Source of the DNA: Thioalkalivibrio paradoxus | Lineage (GTDB): Bacteria > Pseudomonadota > Gammaproteobacteria > Ectothiorhodospirales > Ectothiorhodospiraceae | Direction: 5' to 3' | NCBI GenBank assembly: GCA_011390565.1 | Contig: JAABSC010000014.1 | Location: 1-50,372 of the forward strand | DNA length: 50,372 nucleotides | Part shown: positions 43,033-50,372 of the stretch, in pieces | Position numbering within the stretch: position 1 is the first letter of the stretch | Layout: each line of letters opens with the position of its first letter | The notes under the pieces: model-generated | What the model saw: the letters and a program-made list of their open reading frames with translations, nothing else | The model's database searches: none | What the model was told of the DNA's origin: nothing | Program-made: the position numbers and the translations under genes

Positions 43033-43083
43033 AGATCCCCTCCTTTCCAAACGTTCACGATTCCCAATCGGACTGTGTGCGCT

Positions 43084-44034
43084 TCACGACGCACCTTCGA
43101 TCGTCATGCCCTGCAGGCTCTCGCGCAGCACCTGTGCGGAGGCCTCGAGCCCCTGACGCTCGGCGTCGTTGACCTCGGGAGCGAGCCGATACTCCACACC
43201 GCGCGCCCCGACCACGCAGGGCACGCTGAAGCAGACGTCGTGCTGACCATAATCACCTTCGGGGTTCACCGACACCGGAAGCACGCTGCGCTGGTCTTCA
43301 AGGATCACCCGGACCACGTAGGCGATCACCAGACCGATCGCGGTATTCGTGTACCCCTTGCGCGAAATGATGTCGAACGCCGCGGTGCGGACGCGCTCGA
43401 ACAGCGCATTCATCGCCTCGGGGTCGAAGCGACGGCCGTTGATTGCGTGATGCATGATCGACAGCCCCCCGATCATCGCGCTGCTCCAGATCGGCACCTC
43501 GGAGTCGCCGTGCTCGCCCATGATGTAGGCGTGCACCGAACGCGGGTTGACGGCGTACTCGTCCCCGAGCAACGCACGAAAGCGTGACGTGTCGAGCATC
43601 GTGCCGGTGCCGATCACGCACCGGGCGGGACGTTGGCTCAACTGCTGCATCACGTACGTGAGGATATCGACGGGATTGGTGGCCACCACCAGGATCGCCT
43701 CGGGTGCATGCCGGTCCAGTTCAGTGGCGATCTCGCGGAAGACCGCCGCGTTGCGGTTCAGCAGATCGAGCCTCGACTCGCCGGGCTTCTGGTTTACCCC
43801 GGCGGTGATCACGATCACCTGGCAGCCCGCAAGGTCGGCGTAGTCACCTGCCCGGACGTCCACGCGTCCAACCAGAGGCTGCCCGTGCATCAGGTCCATG
43901 GCCTCGCCTTCGGCGCGTTGCCGGTTCTTGTCCACCAGCACGATCCCGCTGGCGATCTGACGCTGGAAGATGGAATACGCGGCAGCCACACCGACATTGC
44001 CGACGCCGATGATACCTACGGAGAATCGTGCCAT
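43084..44034 (-). CDS. ldh: L-lactate dehydrogenase
   Basis: The 316-residue protein has the NAD-binding GIIGVGNVGVAAAY at its start, the active-site loop AGVNQKPGESR with Gln at the specificity position (Arg there would indicate malate), RFRALLG with a substrate-binding Arg and the catalytic His in IMGEHGDSEVP. It interconverts pyruvate and L-lactate with NADH in the cytoplasm. AAGGAG before the ATG at 44034 sets the start. It stands divergent from the PilZ-like gene, separated by a 464-base control region. Confidence 0.9.
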   Translation of the reverse strand: MARFSVGIIGVGNVGVAAAYSIFQRQIASGIVLVDKNRQRAEGEAMDLMHGQPLVGRVDVRAGDYADLAGCQVIVITAGVNQKPGESRLDLLNRNAAVFREIATELDRHAPEAILVVATNPVDILTYVMQQLSQRPARCVIGTGTMLDTSRFRALLGDEYAVNPRSVHAYIMGEHGDSEVPIWSSAMIGGLSIMHHAINGRRFDPEAMNALFERVRTAAFDIISRKGYTNTAIGLVIAYVVRVILEDQRSVLPVSVNPEGDYGQHDVCFSVPCVVGARGVEYRLAPEVNDAERQGLEASAQVLRESLQGMTIEGAS

Positions 44035-44498
44035 TCGACGGCTCCTTGCGATGGAAAATCAGCTGCCAGCATACGCATTGTCTTCGGGTCAAACGAACCG
44101 TGTCACGCAGCCCACGAGCAATGCTTGAAGCATCGTTGCACTCAACTTCCTCGTCACCCAGCGCTGCAATGATCACGAAAAGTTCATCATCCTGAAAACC
44201 TGAACGGGGAGACTGTACGGAAAACGAGAGGCGCCGCTCGGGGAAACGCCGATCGGACTCGTTATCGTGCGAGCCAAGTGAACTGGCGATCCACGTGCTG
44301 TTTTTGGATCCCAGGCGGGTCTTCCGGACCGTCGCGCGTGGCTCATGGCGACGAAGTGGTTTGTTCCGCGTTTCCCTGACGTGCGGTTGCCTCCGTTTCG
44401 AGGCCCGGCAGGCTTCGACGTCTTCATGCGCCGGAACCCGTGAAGCATGTCGGGATGATCGCCCACCCTTGAATCCGCATGGCGGGGAGGGGAACGAC
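44035..44498. other. Long intergenic stretch between ldh and the PilZ-like gene
   Basis: These 464 bases lie between divergent genes. Frames on both strands remain open but give Arg/Ser/Pro-rich translations without domains. I see no clear repeat, RNA gene or hexamer pair, so I treat it as a control region of unknown content. Confidence 0.4.
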
Positions 44499-44849
44499 AT
44501 GAATATCAGCGACGAGGAATGCACCCGGGTACGCACCGACGTCTGGCTGCGAATCGGTACCGACACCGCGATCAAGGTACAGACGCGAACGCTTTGTCGT
44601 GATGGCGTGTTTCTGGAATACATCGGCCCTGTTGTCGGCCGCTCAGTGGACGTGATTTTCCCTGACGGCGGAGACCCCGCGCGGGCGGGGACGAATCGCA
44701 TGTCGGGTACAGTGGTCTTGCGCTGGCCGGATGGTATCTGGATCGGCTTCGACCACAGCCTGCGTTCGGTATCCGAACTGCTGATGCGCAACAGCCTGGC
44801 CGTGTCATCGACAGACGTTCCCAGCCCCTCTGCCGGTCTCCGCGAGTAA
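44499..44849 (+). CDS. Divergent PilZ-like protein
   Basis: The 116-residue soluble protein has a first strand with R.R.D.WLRIG, an RTLCRDGVFLEY block in the place of the PilZ [D/N]xSxxG motif, and SGTVVLRWPDGIWIGFD near the end. The overall beta-barrel pattern fits PilZ, the c-di-GMP receptor fold, but the binding residues are weak. GGAGGGGA before ATG 44499 supports the start. The call is tentative; a degenerate PilZ that no longer binds c-di-GMP is possible. Confidence 0.55.
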   Translation: MNISDEECTRVRTDVWLRIGTDTAIKVQTRTLCRDGVFLEYIGPVVGRSVDVIFPDGGDPARAGTNRMSGTVVLRWPDGIWIGFDHSLRSVSELLMRNSLAVSSTDVPSPSAGLRE

Positions 44850-45112
44850 CCGGGCCGCGGTCTCCGACGATCGTCCGTCCAGCCCCGACCCGTACGGGAC
44901 TGGACGCGACTGGGCCCGCATCTGTTTTGCTGGGGAGGATTCGCAGCCATTCGCCGCACACGGGCGCGCTTGCGGGCCGGTTTCCCGGGCCATTACGGCT
45001 CGGGAAAGAGCGGTCGTCTGGGTAACCGGATTGTCATCAGCCTTGGGTACCCTTCGCCATCGATGGTCCGGCATTCCAGATTTCAACTTTGAAACCCAGG
45101 GGGATTGAACCC

Positions 45113-45883
45113 ATGAATCGCACCACCTTGCTTCTGATCGGCGCGTTGGCCGGCGGCCTTCTTCTCGGCGGCTGCCAGACAGCGATGAAAGAACCGTCGG
45201 CGTCGGCTCAGCCCGCAGCGGCTGCGGGACCGTATGACAAGCCCGGATTCCAGGTCGAGGTGGACGACGGCCGCCTGTGGGTCCTGAAGCCCGGCGAGGA
45301 AAAAAGCGGCAAGTATGTGACCCTGATCGGCGCCGGCCCCCACGGCATGACCGTCCGGGCGCTGGAGCGGGATACCGCGCTGCAGTACATCGCGGCCAAG
45401 CCCGGTTTCGACGTCGAGGTTCAGGACGGTCGTCTCTGGGTGCTGAAACCGGGGCAGGAAAAAAGCGGCAAGCACGCGACGCTGATCGGGGCGGGTCCCC
45501 AGGGCATGACCCTGCGCGCGCTCGATCAGAACATCGCGCTCGAATATCTGGCGACGAAGCCGGGGTTCGACATTGAGGTGCAGGACGGCCGTCTCTGGGT
45601 GCTGAAGCCCGGCCAGGAGAAGAGCGGCAAGTACGTCACGCTGATCGGTGCCGGTCCGCAGAACATGACGCTGCGCGCCCTGGACATGGACACCGCGCTG
45701 GAGTACCTGGCCGCGAAGCCAGGTTACGACGTGCAGGCAGTGGATGGCCGGGTCTGGGTGCTGAAGCCCGGGCAGGAGAAGAGCGGAAAGTATGCGACGC
45801 GGATCGCTGCCGGCCCCGGGAACGCGACGCTGCGCGGCGTCGATATGGAGACGCTTGACGCCTATCTCGCCTACCGGCCATAA
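45113..45883 (+). CDS. Lipoprotein of four tandem 53-residue repeats
   Basis: The 256-residue precursor has a lipoprotein signal peptide (lipobox LGGC at residue 21) and an Ala/Ser/Pro spacer. Residues 43-254 consist of four near-identical repeats with the pattern KPGFDVEV.DGRLWVLKPG, then EKSGKY.TLIGAGP, then MTLRAL and a short helix (TALEYLAA). Repeats 1-3 are closest; the fourth is more diverged and ends the protein. AGGGGGA upstream supports the ATG at 45113; an earlier in-frame codon exists but lengthens the signal peptide. No named family is recognised. A periplasmic or outer membrane binding role is the plain inference. Confidence 0.75.
   Translation: MNRTTLLLIGALAGGLLLGGCQTAMKEPSASAQPAAAAGPYDKPGFQVEVDDGRLWVLKPGEEKSGKYVTLIGAGPHGMTVRALERDTALQYIAAKPGFDVEVQDGRLWVLKPGQEKSGKHATLIGAGPQGMTLRALDQNIALEYLATKPGFDIEVQDGRLWVLKPGQEKSGKYVTLIGAGPQNMTLRALDMDTALEYLAAKPGYDVQAVDGRVWVLKPGQEKSGKYATRIAAGPGNATLRGVDMETLDAYLAYRP
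45239..45874 (+). repeat. Four in-frame 159-bp coding repeats
   Basis: Units are 45239-45397, 45398-45556, 45557-45715 and 45716-45874, each exactly 159 bases without spacers. Protein identity is high, but third codon positions differ at many sites between units 2 and 3 (for example KPG as AAGCCCGGT and AAGCCGGGG). The duplications are therefore old and the protein pattern is under selection. Confidence 0.85.
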
Positions 45884-45980
45884 GGCGCGTGACCGGCCCG
45901 GGTCGGTGTTCTTGATGCCTTCGGCCAGAAGTTTGGCCAGAAATCCGCGACGGGCCCATAACGAACGCCGACGAGAACTG

Positions 45981-46020
45981 CCTGACCCCGGACGTGCTCC
46001 GGACTGCGTCCGGGGTCAGG
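45981..46020. terminator. 14-bp perfect hairpin between converging genes
   Basis: CCTGACCCCGGACG at 45981-45994 is the exact reverse complement of 46007-46020, around a 12-base loop. It separates the repeat lipoprotein gene and the leftward mutarotase gene, whose stop codon (46016-46018) lies within the right arm. No T-run follows, so it is either a bidirectional terminator or a REP-type repeat. Confidence 0.55.
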
Positions 46021-46930
46021 TTGCGAGCGAAAGCGTCATGGTCAGGGTGTGCGCCTCACCGGCGTGCAGGGTATAGCGGTTCTTCAGTGCGTTGCAGGCC
46101 TCCACGCAAACCATGACGTGGTAGTCGTCGTCGGGCATGTCGGCGAAACCCCTGGCGCCTTCCGCCCCCGGATTCCACACCACGGTCGAGGTGCTACCGT
46201 CCTTGCCGATTTCGATCGCGCGCCCCTGGCCGGCGTCTTCGATGATCGCCGGACCGGTGTGGTCCAGAAAGACGCAGTCGAGTGGCGGATCGATTTTCAG
46301 TGTCTCACCCTGGGTCAGAAGGGCGCTGTCCCGCAGCTTGTCGACATACTGAACACCTTCGAGGCCACGGATCGCGAGTCCCTCGGCCTCGCCGACGCGA
46401 AAGTACGTATGCAGCGCCTCGCTGACGACCCAGTCCCGCGGGCTCAGGTTCTGTCCGATCAGGTCGACGCGCAGCTCCTCCCCGAGCGTCACCGCCAGCT
46501 GCAGCCTGAAATCGTGGGGCCAGACCTTCGCGATCGACGGGTTCGGCGTCAGGCCCAGTACCACCTGGGTCGCGCCACCGGGGAGGCTGTTCACGGCTTC
46601 CACCTCCCAAAGCTCGTAGCGCGCGAAGCCATGCGCCTTCTTCGCCGCGTCCGTCGGGTCGGCGCCCATGGCTTCCGGATCGTAGGGGCCGAACCACGGC
46701 CAGCACACCGGCACGCCGCCGCGCACGGGCTTGCTGCCGTCGTAGACCGCCGTTTCGCTGACCCAGAGCAGGTCCGTGCCGCCCGCGGGCACGTAGCTCA
46801 GGAGGGTGCCCCCGTAGGTGGTCAGGCTGGCGGTGCCGAAGTCGTTGGCCAGCTCGACCACGACGAGCTGGTCGCGCAGGGAGAACGTCACGTTCGGGTG
46901 GGCGAAACGGGCTTGCAGGGTTTCCAGCAT
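46016..46930 (-). CDS. yeaD: D-hexose-6-phosphate mutarotase (YeaD type)
   Basis: The 304-residue protein has the aldose 1-epimerase fold with the YeaD blocks DFGTASLTTYGG, VRGGVPVCWPWFGPY, SEALHTYFRVG (containing the catalytic His) and IEIGKDGSTSTVVWNPG. It interconverts the alpha and beta forms of glucose-6-phosphate or other hexose phosphates. GAGGAA six bases before ATG 46930 is the preferred start; an upstream ATG in frame lacks a ribosome site. It faces the repeat lipoprotein gene. Confidence 0.9.
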   Translation of the reverse strand: MLETLQARFAHPNVTFSLRDQLVVVELANDFGTASLTTYGGTLLSYVPAGGTDLLWVSETAVYDGSKPVRGGVPVCWPWFGPYDPEAMGADPTDAAKKAHGFARYELWEVEAVNSLPGGATQVVLGLTPNPSIAKVWPHDFRLQLAVTLGEELRVDLIGQNLSPRDWVVSEALHTYFRVGEAEGLAIRGLEGVQYVDKLRDSALLTQGETLKIDPPLDCVFLDHTGPAIIEDAGQGRAIEIGKDGSTSTVVWNPGAEGARGFADMPDDDYHVMVCVEACNALKNRYTLHAGEAHTLTMTLSLAT

Positions 46931-46946
46931 GATGGTTCCTCGAAGG

Positions 46947-47092
46947 GTTAACGTGAAATTGCAGCCACGGACGAACACGGAAATCACGGAAAATAAAACA
47001 GATCAAACCCCTTGTCCGTGTCTGTCCGTGCTTTCCGTGGCTCGCCTTTGCATCGTAAGGGGTGGCGCAGTGCCATGACCGTTAACGTGAAA
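46947..47092. repeat. CACGGA-rich hairpin element flanked by 12-bp direct repeats
   Basis: GTTAACGTGAAA occurs at 46947-46958 and 47081-47092. Between them, 46963-46990 and 47015-47042 are imperfect reverse complements, and each arm carries three CACGGA units spaced 3-4 bases apart. The layout is that of a small non-coding insertion with a target-site duplication, or of a repeated intergenic element. It lies between the leftward mutarotase and PPK2 genes. Confidence 0.6.
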
Positions 47093-47175
47093 ATCGCGGG
47101 CAGCTCTGCCTGGTCCGGCTTGTGGGGCCGGGGCGGGGGGTGAGGGCCGGGGGCAGCGCTGCGCCCCGTCCCCAT

Positions 47176-47205
47176 CCCTCCCACGCAAGCGGGGGAGGGG
47201 GTTTT
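47176..47205 (+). repeat. REP-like GC-rich hairpin with T-run
   Basis: CCCTCCCACGC at 47176-47186 pairs with GCGGGGGAGGG at 47189-47199 except for one A-G mismatch, around a two-base turn, and GTTTTT follows. Hairpins of this type (CCCTCCC.. CGC..GCG.. GGGAGGG) are common REP-like repeats. No gene upstream on this strand needs a terminator here, so a repeat is more likely. Confidence 0.5.
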
Positions 47206-47350
47206 TCAGCGGGTGAAACGGGCACTCTACCGGCTGTGGATCGCACTGCCTACCCGTGTACCCGCTTCCAGCCGACGGCCTCGGAATCCCTGGATGCTTC
47301 CGGATGACCGCTGCAACTCGTGGGCAGGTGGTGGGCCGAGTCCGCGCCTT

Positions 47351-48229
47351 TCAACTCGTGCGCCAGAGCTCCGGGCCGCCGCAGATCTTCGGGTCGGCCT
47401 TCCCCACGAGTTCCGCGTTCTTTCCGGTGTAGTCGAGCTTCCCCAGAATCGCGCGGATCGCGGCCAGGCGCGCGCGGTACTTGTCATCGGCGCGAATCAC
47501 GTTCCACGGAGCGGTCGGCGTGTGGCTGCCGGTGAAGGTTTCGGAAATGGCCTCGGAGTAGGCGTCCCAGCGCGCCAGCCCCTCGACGTCGATGCCGCTC
47601 AGTTTCCACTGGCGCAGCGGATCGGACTCGCGCTTCAGCATCCGGCGCAACTGCTCGGCACGGCCCACGTTGAGCCACAACTTGATCAGCACGATCCCCT
47701 CGCCGACCAGGGTGTTCTCGAAGTGCGGCAACTGGGCAAAAAAGCGTTGGCGCTCCGCGGCGGTGCAGAAGCCGAATACCTTCTCGATGACGCCACGGTT
47801 GTACCAGCTGCGATCGAACACGGAAATCTCGCCGGCCGCCGGCAGATGGGCCACATAGCGCTGGAAATACCACTGCGTGCGCTCGCGCTCGGTGGGCTTG
47901 GGCAGGGCGACGATGCGCGCCACGCGCGGGTTGAGATTCTGCGTGACGCGACGGATCGCGCCCCCCTTGCCGGCGGCGTCACGTCCCTCGAAGACCAGTG
48001 CGAGGCGTGCTCCGCTGTCTTCCACCCAACGCTGGCACTTGACGAGTTCGATCTGCAATGCGTCGAGTTCGTCCTCGTAATCCGATTTCTTCATCCAGCG
48101 ATCGTAGGGATAGCTGTCGTCGAGGATGTCGCGCTTGCTGCCGTCCTCGATCGCGGTGCGGATGTCGTCGGGAACCTCTTCGGTGAAGAAGCGGCTGACG
48201 GCACCGTCGAAGGGAAGCGCTTGGGTCAT
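47351..48229 (-). CDS. ppk2: Polyphosphate kinase 2 (PPK2)
   Basis: The 292-residue protein has the PPK2 Walker A form FEGRDAAGKGGAI near residue 80, the lid region KPTERERTQWYFQRY, Walker B ISVFDRSWYNRG near 135 and the C-terminal WNVIRADDKYRAR. PPK2 enzymes make nucleoside tri- or diphosphates from polyphosphate, or the reverse. The length fits the single-domain class I type. Only a weak ribosome site precedes the ATG. It may link to phosphate supply with the PiT transporter at 18.3 kb, which is not adjacent. Confidence 0.92.
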   Translation of the reverse strand: MTQALPFDGAVSRFFTEEVPDDIRTAIEDGSKRDILDDSYPYDRWMKKSDYEDELDALQIELVKCQRWVEDSGARLALVFEGRDAAGKGGAIRRVTQNLNPRVARIVALPKPTERERTQWYFQRYVAHLPAAGEISVFDRSWYNRGVIEKVFGFCTAAERQRFFAQLPHFENTLVGEGIVLIKLWLNVGRAEQLRRMLKRESDPLRQWKLSGIDVEGLARWDAYSEAISETFTGSHTPTAPWNVIRADDKYRARLAAIRAILGKLDYTGKNAELVGKADPKICGGPELWRTS

Positions 48230-48402
48230 GGTGAACGTCCGGCGGTTACACGAACCTCGAGACTACGGTGTGACCCCGCCGTGTCAAGCCGGTCCAGGGA
48301 CCGCCCCCGACGCTGCCCCCCGGTGACTGCAGCCGTATGGGCCAAGAGCAAGCTGGACAGGATGGGTCGAGCGACGGAACCGCGCAGAGGTTCGTACTGG
48401 GC

Positions 48403-49236
48403 TCACGTGCCTGCGTCGCAGGCGTTGAAATCAGCGATTTTGGCGTTGAACGTGTCGATCATCACCGACAGGGCGTCCTGCACGCCCCGCGATTCCGCAA
48501 CCATCTGATTGAATTCCGACACGCGCTGGTTGCGGCGCTGAATCAGTTGATTGCGCTCCGCGGTGTGACTCGACCGGTCGATGCGCGACTGCAGCGCATC
48601 CAGATCGCGCCGGCGATCGCGTAGGCGCGCGTTGATGAGTTCCAGGCGTGCTTCGACCTCCCGGATGGCCGCCCGGTCGCGGTCGCTGGGGCGCTCGCCG
48701 CAGTCGGAGAGCGGCTTGCCGAACAGCTGCACGGCGTAGAGATAGGTCACCGGGCGGCCCGAAGCGAGTCCGCCGTCGCGCAGCAGGCCGATCCCAATCT
48801 CCCGGACCTCGGGGTCCAGGATGTTGGCCCGGTGGCCCGGGCTGTCGATCCAGGCCTGCACGAGCGCCCGGTCGGAGCGCCAGCTGCCCTTGGCGATGTT
48901 CTCCGCGGATACCCGTGCCGCGTACCCCGCATCCTCGATCGCCTCGCTGGGGCCTTCCCCCGTAGCGGGGTTGTTGTGGGCAAAGTACCCGTGCGTTTTC
49001 ATGTCCAGCGCCCGAGCCTGCGCCGCAGCGTTGAGCGCAGGATGGATCGTCAAAGGCCTGAGACCATGGGCACTCCGGAATTCGTTCGTGTGCCGGACCA
49101 CTTCCTCAGGCGTCAACGCTCTCGGGAAAAAGCTCCAGGATTGCAGACCCCAGCGTTCCAGCCGCTCCGGACCCGGCGGATTCAGCCAGAGCAGCAGGGC
49201 ACCGCCCACCAGGACAAGCAGAAACACGCGAAGCAT
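48403..49236 (-). CDS. CAP-domain protein (YkwD/SCP type) with coiled-coil tail
   Basis: The 277-residue protein has an N-terminal membrane or signal helix (about 3-18). The CAP/SCP domain at about 45-175 has HTNEFRSAHGLRPL, AQARALDMKTHGYFAHNNPA, SAENIAKGS and ALVQAWIDSPGHRANIL, including the usual His/Glu pairs. A helical segment follows (about 185-265; ELINARLRDRRRDLDALQSRID), a coiled coil not typical of plain YkwD proteins. GAGGAACG precedes the ATG at 49236. CAP proteins bind sterols, lipids or metals; function here is unknown. Confidence 0.85.
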   Translation of the reverse strand: MLRVFLLVLVGGALLLWLNPPGPERLERWGLQSWSFFPRALTPEEVVRHTNEFRSAHGLRPLTIHPALNAAAQARALDMKTHGYFAHNNPATGEGPSEAIEDAGYAARVSAENIAKGSWRSDRALVQAWIDSPGHRANILDPEVREIGIGLLRDGGLASGRPVTYLYAVQLFGKPLSDCGERPSDRDRAAIREVEARLELINARLRDRRRDLDALQSRIDRSSHTAERNQLIQRRNQRVSEFNQMVAESRGVQDALSVMIDTFNAKIADFNACDAGT

Positions 49237-49456
49237 GGACGTTCCTCACACCGCAGCTGACGTTGGGGCCTCCCGAGCGTATCGGCGAGTATTCTGGCGT
49301 TCCAGTCGGCAGACGATATCACGACCCTCCTGCAGCGAATCGGGCAGAACGTGCTCCAGCCGCCCGACCGACTGCCGCTTCGGCGTTGGGGCGTCCAATC
49401 CAACTCTTCACGGTGTGCCGTGCTGGAAGGTTCGGCCATGAGTAAGCGGGACAGGC
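49237..49456. other. Control region right of the CAP gene
   Basis: About 220 bases that hold the CAP gene promoter. I see no other feature. Confidence 0.4.
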
Positions 49457-49648
49457 GTGGTCGTGGGACAGGCGGGGCCTGCGTTACTCTCCGCGGGAGA
49501 AACGGCCGGCCGTCTCGTGCAGGTCCTCGATCAACGCGTGGAGCAGTTGTGCGAGGAACCTGATCTCCGCATGGAGGTGGTCGCCGAGTGGCTGCCCCGG
49601 GGTGTCTATTTCCTGATCCTGCTGCACATGGCGCGCGGATTTCTCTGA
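49457..49648 (+). CDS. Possible small protein of unknown function
   Basis: The 63-residue frame starts at GTG 49457 (or GTG 49463). Its translation, ending EVVAEWLPRGVYFLILLHMARGFL, has coding-like third-position GC and a hydrophobic C-terminal helix. The ribosome site is poor and no family is recognised, so the call is tentative. Confidence 0.35.
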   Translation: MVVGQAGPALLSAGETAGRLVQVLDQRVEQLCEEPDLRMEVVAEWLPRGVYFLILLHMARGFL

Positions 49649-49672
49649 GCCCTTGCTTTCCCGGAGAACGGA

Positions 49673-50089
49673 TCAGGTCTTCTCGGTGTCGACCCGGACG
49701 CCCGTCACCTCGCGGATACCCGCGCGTCGCAACGCGCGCTCGCGCTCCGTGAGGTACTGCGAGAAGGGTAGGGTCGCCACGCGGCCCTGCATCGCGAACT
49801 CGATCTGCGTCTCGAAGCGGTCGGAGGCGTCGGGCGCGTCATTGGCCACCACCAGCCAGGTCCCCGCGCGCAGTTCCATCCGGATGCCGTCCACCAGGAC
49901 ATTCGGGTCGTCTTCCGAAACGAGGTACAGGGGGCATTCCTCGAAGCGCCGGATTTCGCTGACCTGAACGACCCATTCGGGCGCCGCGAAGCGCTCGATG
50001 GCCCGCGCCCGCGCGGGATCGCCGTAGCCGAATCGGGCCGGGTCGGTCGGGTGGATCTCCTCGAGCGGAAACAGGCGGATGAAACCCAT
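49673..50089 (-). CDS. Small cytoplasmic protein of unknown function
   Basis: The 138-residue frame begins MGFIRLFPLEEIHPTDPARF and is soluble. Blocks such as PLYLVSEDDPNVLVDGIRMELRAGTWLVV and FSQYLTERERALRRAGI look conserved. GGAAG lies before ATG 50089; longer in-frame starts have Cys/Arg-rich translations and are rejected. No family is recognised. Confidence 0.6.
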   Translation of the reverse strand: MGFIRLFPLEEIHPTDPARFGYGDPARARAIERFAAPEWVVQVSEIRRFEECPLYLVSEDDPNVLVDGIRMELRAGTWLVVANDAPDASDRFETQIEFAMQGRVATLPFSQYLTERERALRRAGIREVTGVRVDTEKT

Positions 50090-50372
50090 GACGATGGCTT
50101 CCCGAGACGACAGAACACAGACAAGGATGAATCGATGCCGGGTCAGGAGCAAGAATTTTTCCGGGGACAGTACACCAATTCCAGGCCGCCAAACCTGAGC
50201 GCGCGGGGCGCTGCGCATCGGCATACCGGACGATGAAGGGTTCGCTGCGGTGATGCTTCCCGGCTGGTTCGTTACAGCGTGGCATGCTGGCCGGTGATAC
50301 CTGACCCCCGCACCCTGAACATCCGTTGACGTGGTGCCTCCCTTTTCTGTACACGTCTCGGCCATGAGTAAA
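50090..50372. other. Right-edge region
   Basis: These 283 bases hold the promoter of the preceding leftward gene. An ATG at 50364 near the right edge begins MSK but is too short to judge. No other feature is seen. Confidence 0.35.

Noticed and set aside
1..50372. CRISPR arrays, tRNA, rRNA, insertion sequences and integrase genes
   Set aside because: None found: no regular spacer-repeat pattern, no cloverleaf I could recognise, no transposase motif.

Overview
The window is a GC-rich (well over 60 % by eye) stretch of gammaproteobacterial-type chromosome, densely packed with genes on both strands. No rRNA, tRNA, prophage, transposase or CRISPR array is visible. A BCCT betaine/choline carrier, AGCS Na+/alanine symporter, PiT phosphate carrier, EgtB, CsrA, bactofilin and many small envelope lipoproteins fit a free-living, probably halotolerant gammaproteobacterium (an Ectothiorhodospiraceae/Chromatiales-like lineage is my inference, not a proven identity). 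No plasmid or phage hallmark is present, so most of the window reads as chromosomal backbone with lineage-specific accessory genes.

Layout. 1-300: the start of a periplasmic substrate-binding protein running off the left edge. 0.9-5.6 kb: a run of small envelope/stress genes (three-BON-domain protein, LapA-like membrane protein, fatty acid desaturase, glycine-zipper lipoprotein, 24-residue membrane peptide, small lipoprotein, CsbD). 5.7-12.6 kb: a signalling island (PAS protein, CheB-CheR-PAS fusion, Crp/Fnr regulator, hybrid histidine kinase, REC-PAS regulator). 12.8-18.2 kb: more envelope genes (PH-domain protein, 52-residue DUF3309 peptide, peptidoglycan-binding protein, OsmB-like lipoprotein, trypsin-like protease, DUF4399 and DsrE-like secreted proteins). 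18.3-24.6 kb: PiT phosphate transporter with a Pho-box-like site, a 1109-residue WG-repeat protein and a REC-EAL c-di-GMP phosphodiesterase, all on the minus strand. 24.9-34.4 kb: transport and metabolism (alanine symporter, quinone reductase, two metallo-beta-lactamase-fold hydrolases, ABC-2 exporter, BCCT carrier). 34.4-37.9 kb: a minus-strand group of bactofilin, methyltransferase and a membrane-anchored coiled-coil protein. 38.1-45.9 kb: CsrA, EgtB, cardiolipin synthase-like protein, lactate dehydrogenase, a PilZ-like protein and a lipoprotein made of four 53-residue repeats. 46-50.1 kb: hexose-6-phosphate mutarotase, PPK2, a CAP-domain protein and hypothetical genes, with two intergenic palindromic elements.

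How the parts may work together. The left third pairs an unusual set of sensory proteins with many small envelope-stress proteins, so the island at 5.7-12.6 kb is a candidate controller of envelope stress (inference from position only). c-di-GMP and post-transcriptional control recur (EAL protein, PilZ-like protein, CsrA). The most system-like novelty is the bactofilin / methyltransferase / coiled-coil group at 34.4-37.3 kb: its membrane protein carries 21 consecutive 11-residue (hendecad) repeats next to a cytoskeletal bactofilin, suggesting an undescribed membrane-linked scaffold. Other unusual items are the four-repeat lipoprotein at 45.1 kb, the WG-repeat giant at 20.0-23.3 kb, an EgtB without an adjacent EgtD, and a CACGGA-rich hairpin element flanked by 12-bp direct repeats at 46.95-47.09 kb. 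All family calls come from reading motifs; no database search was run.
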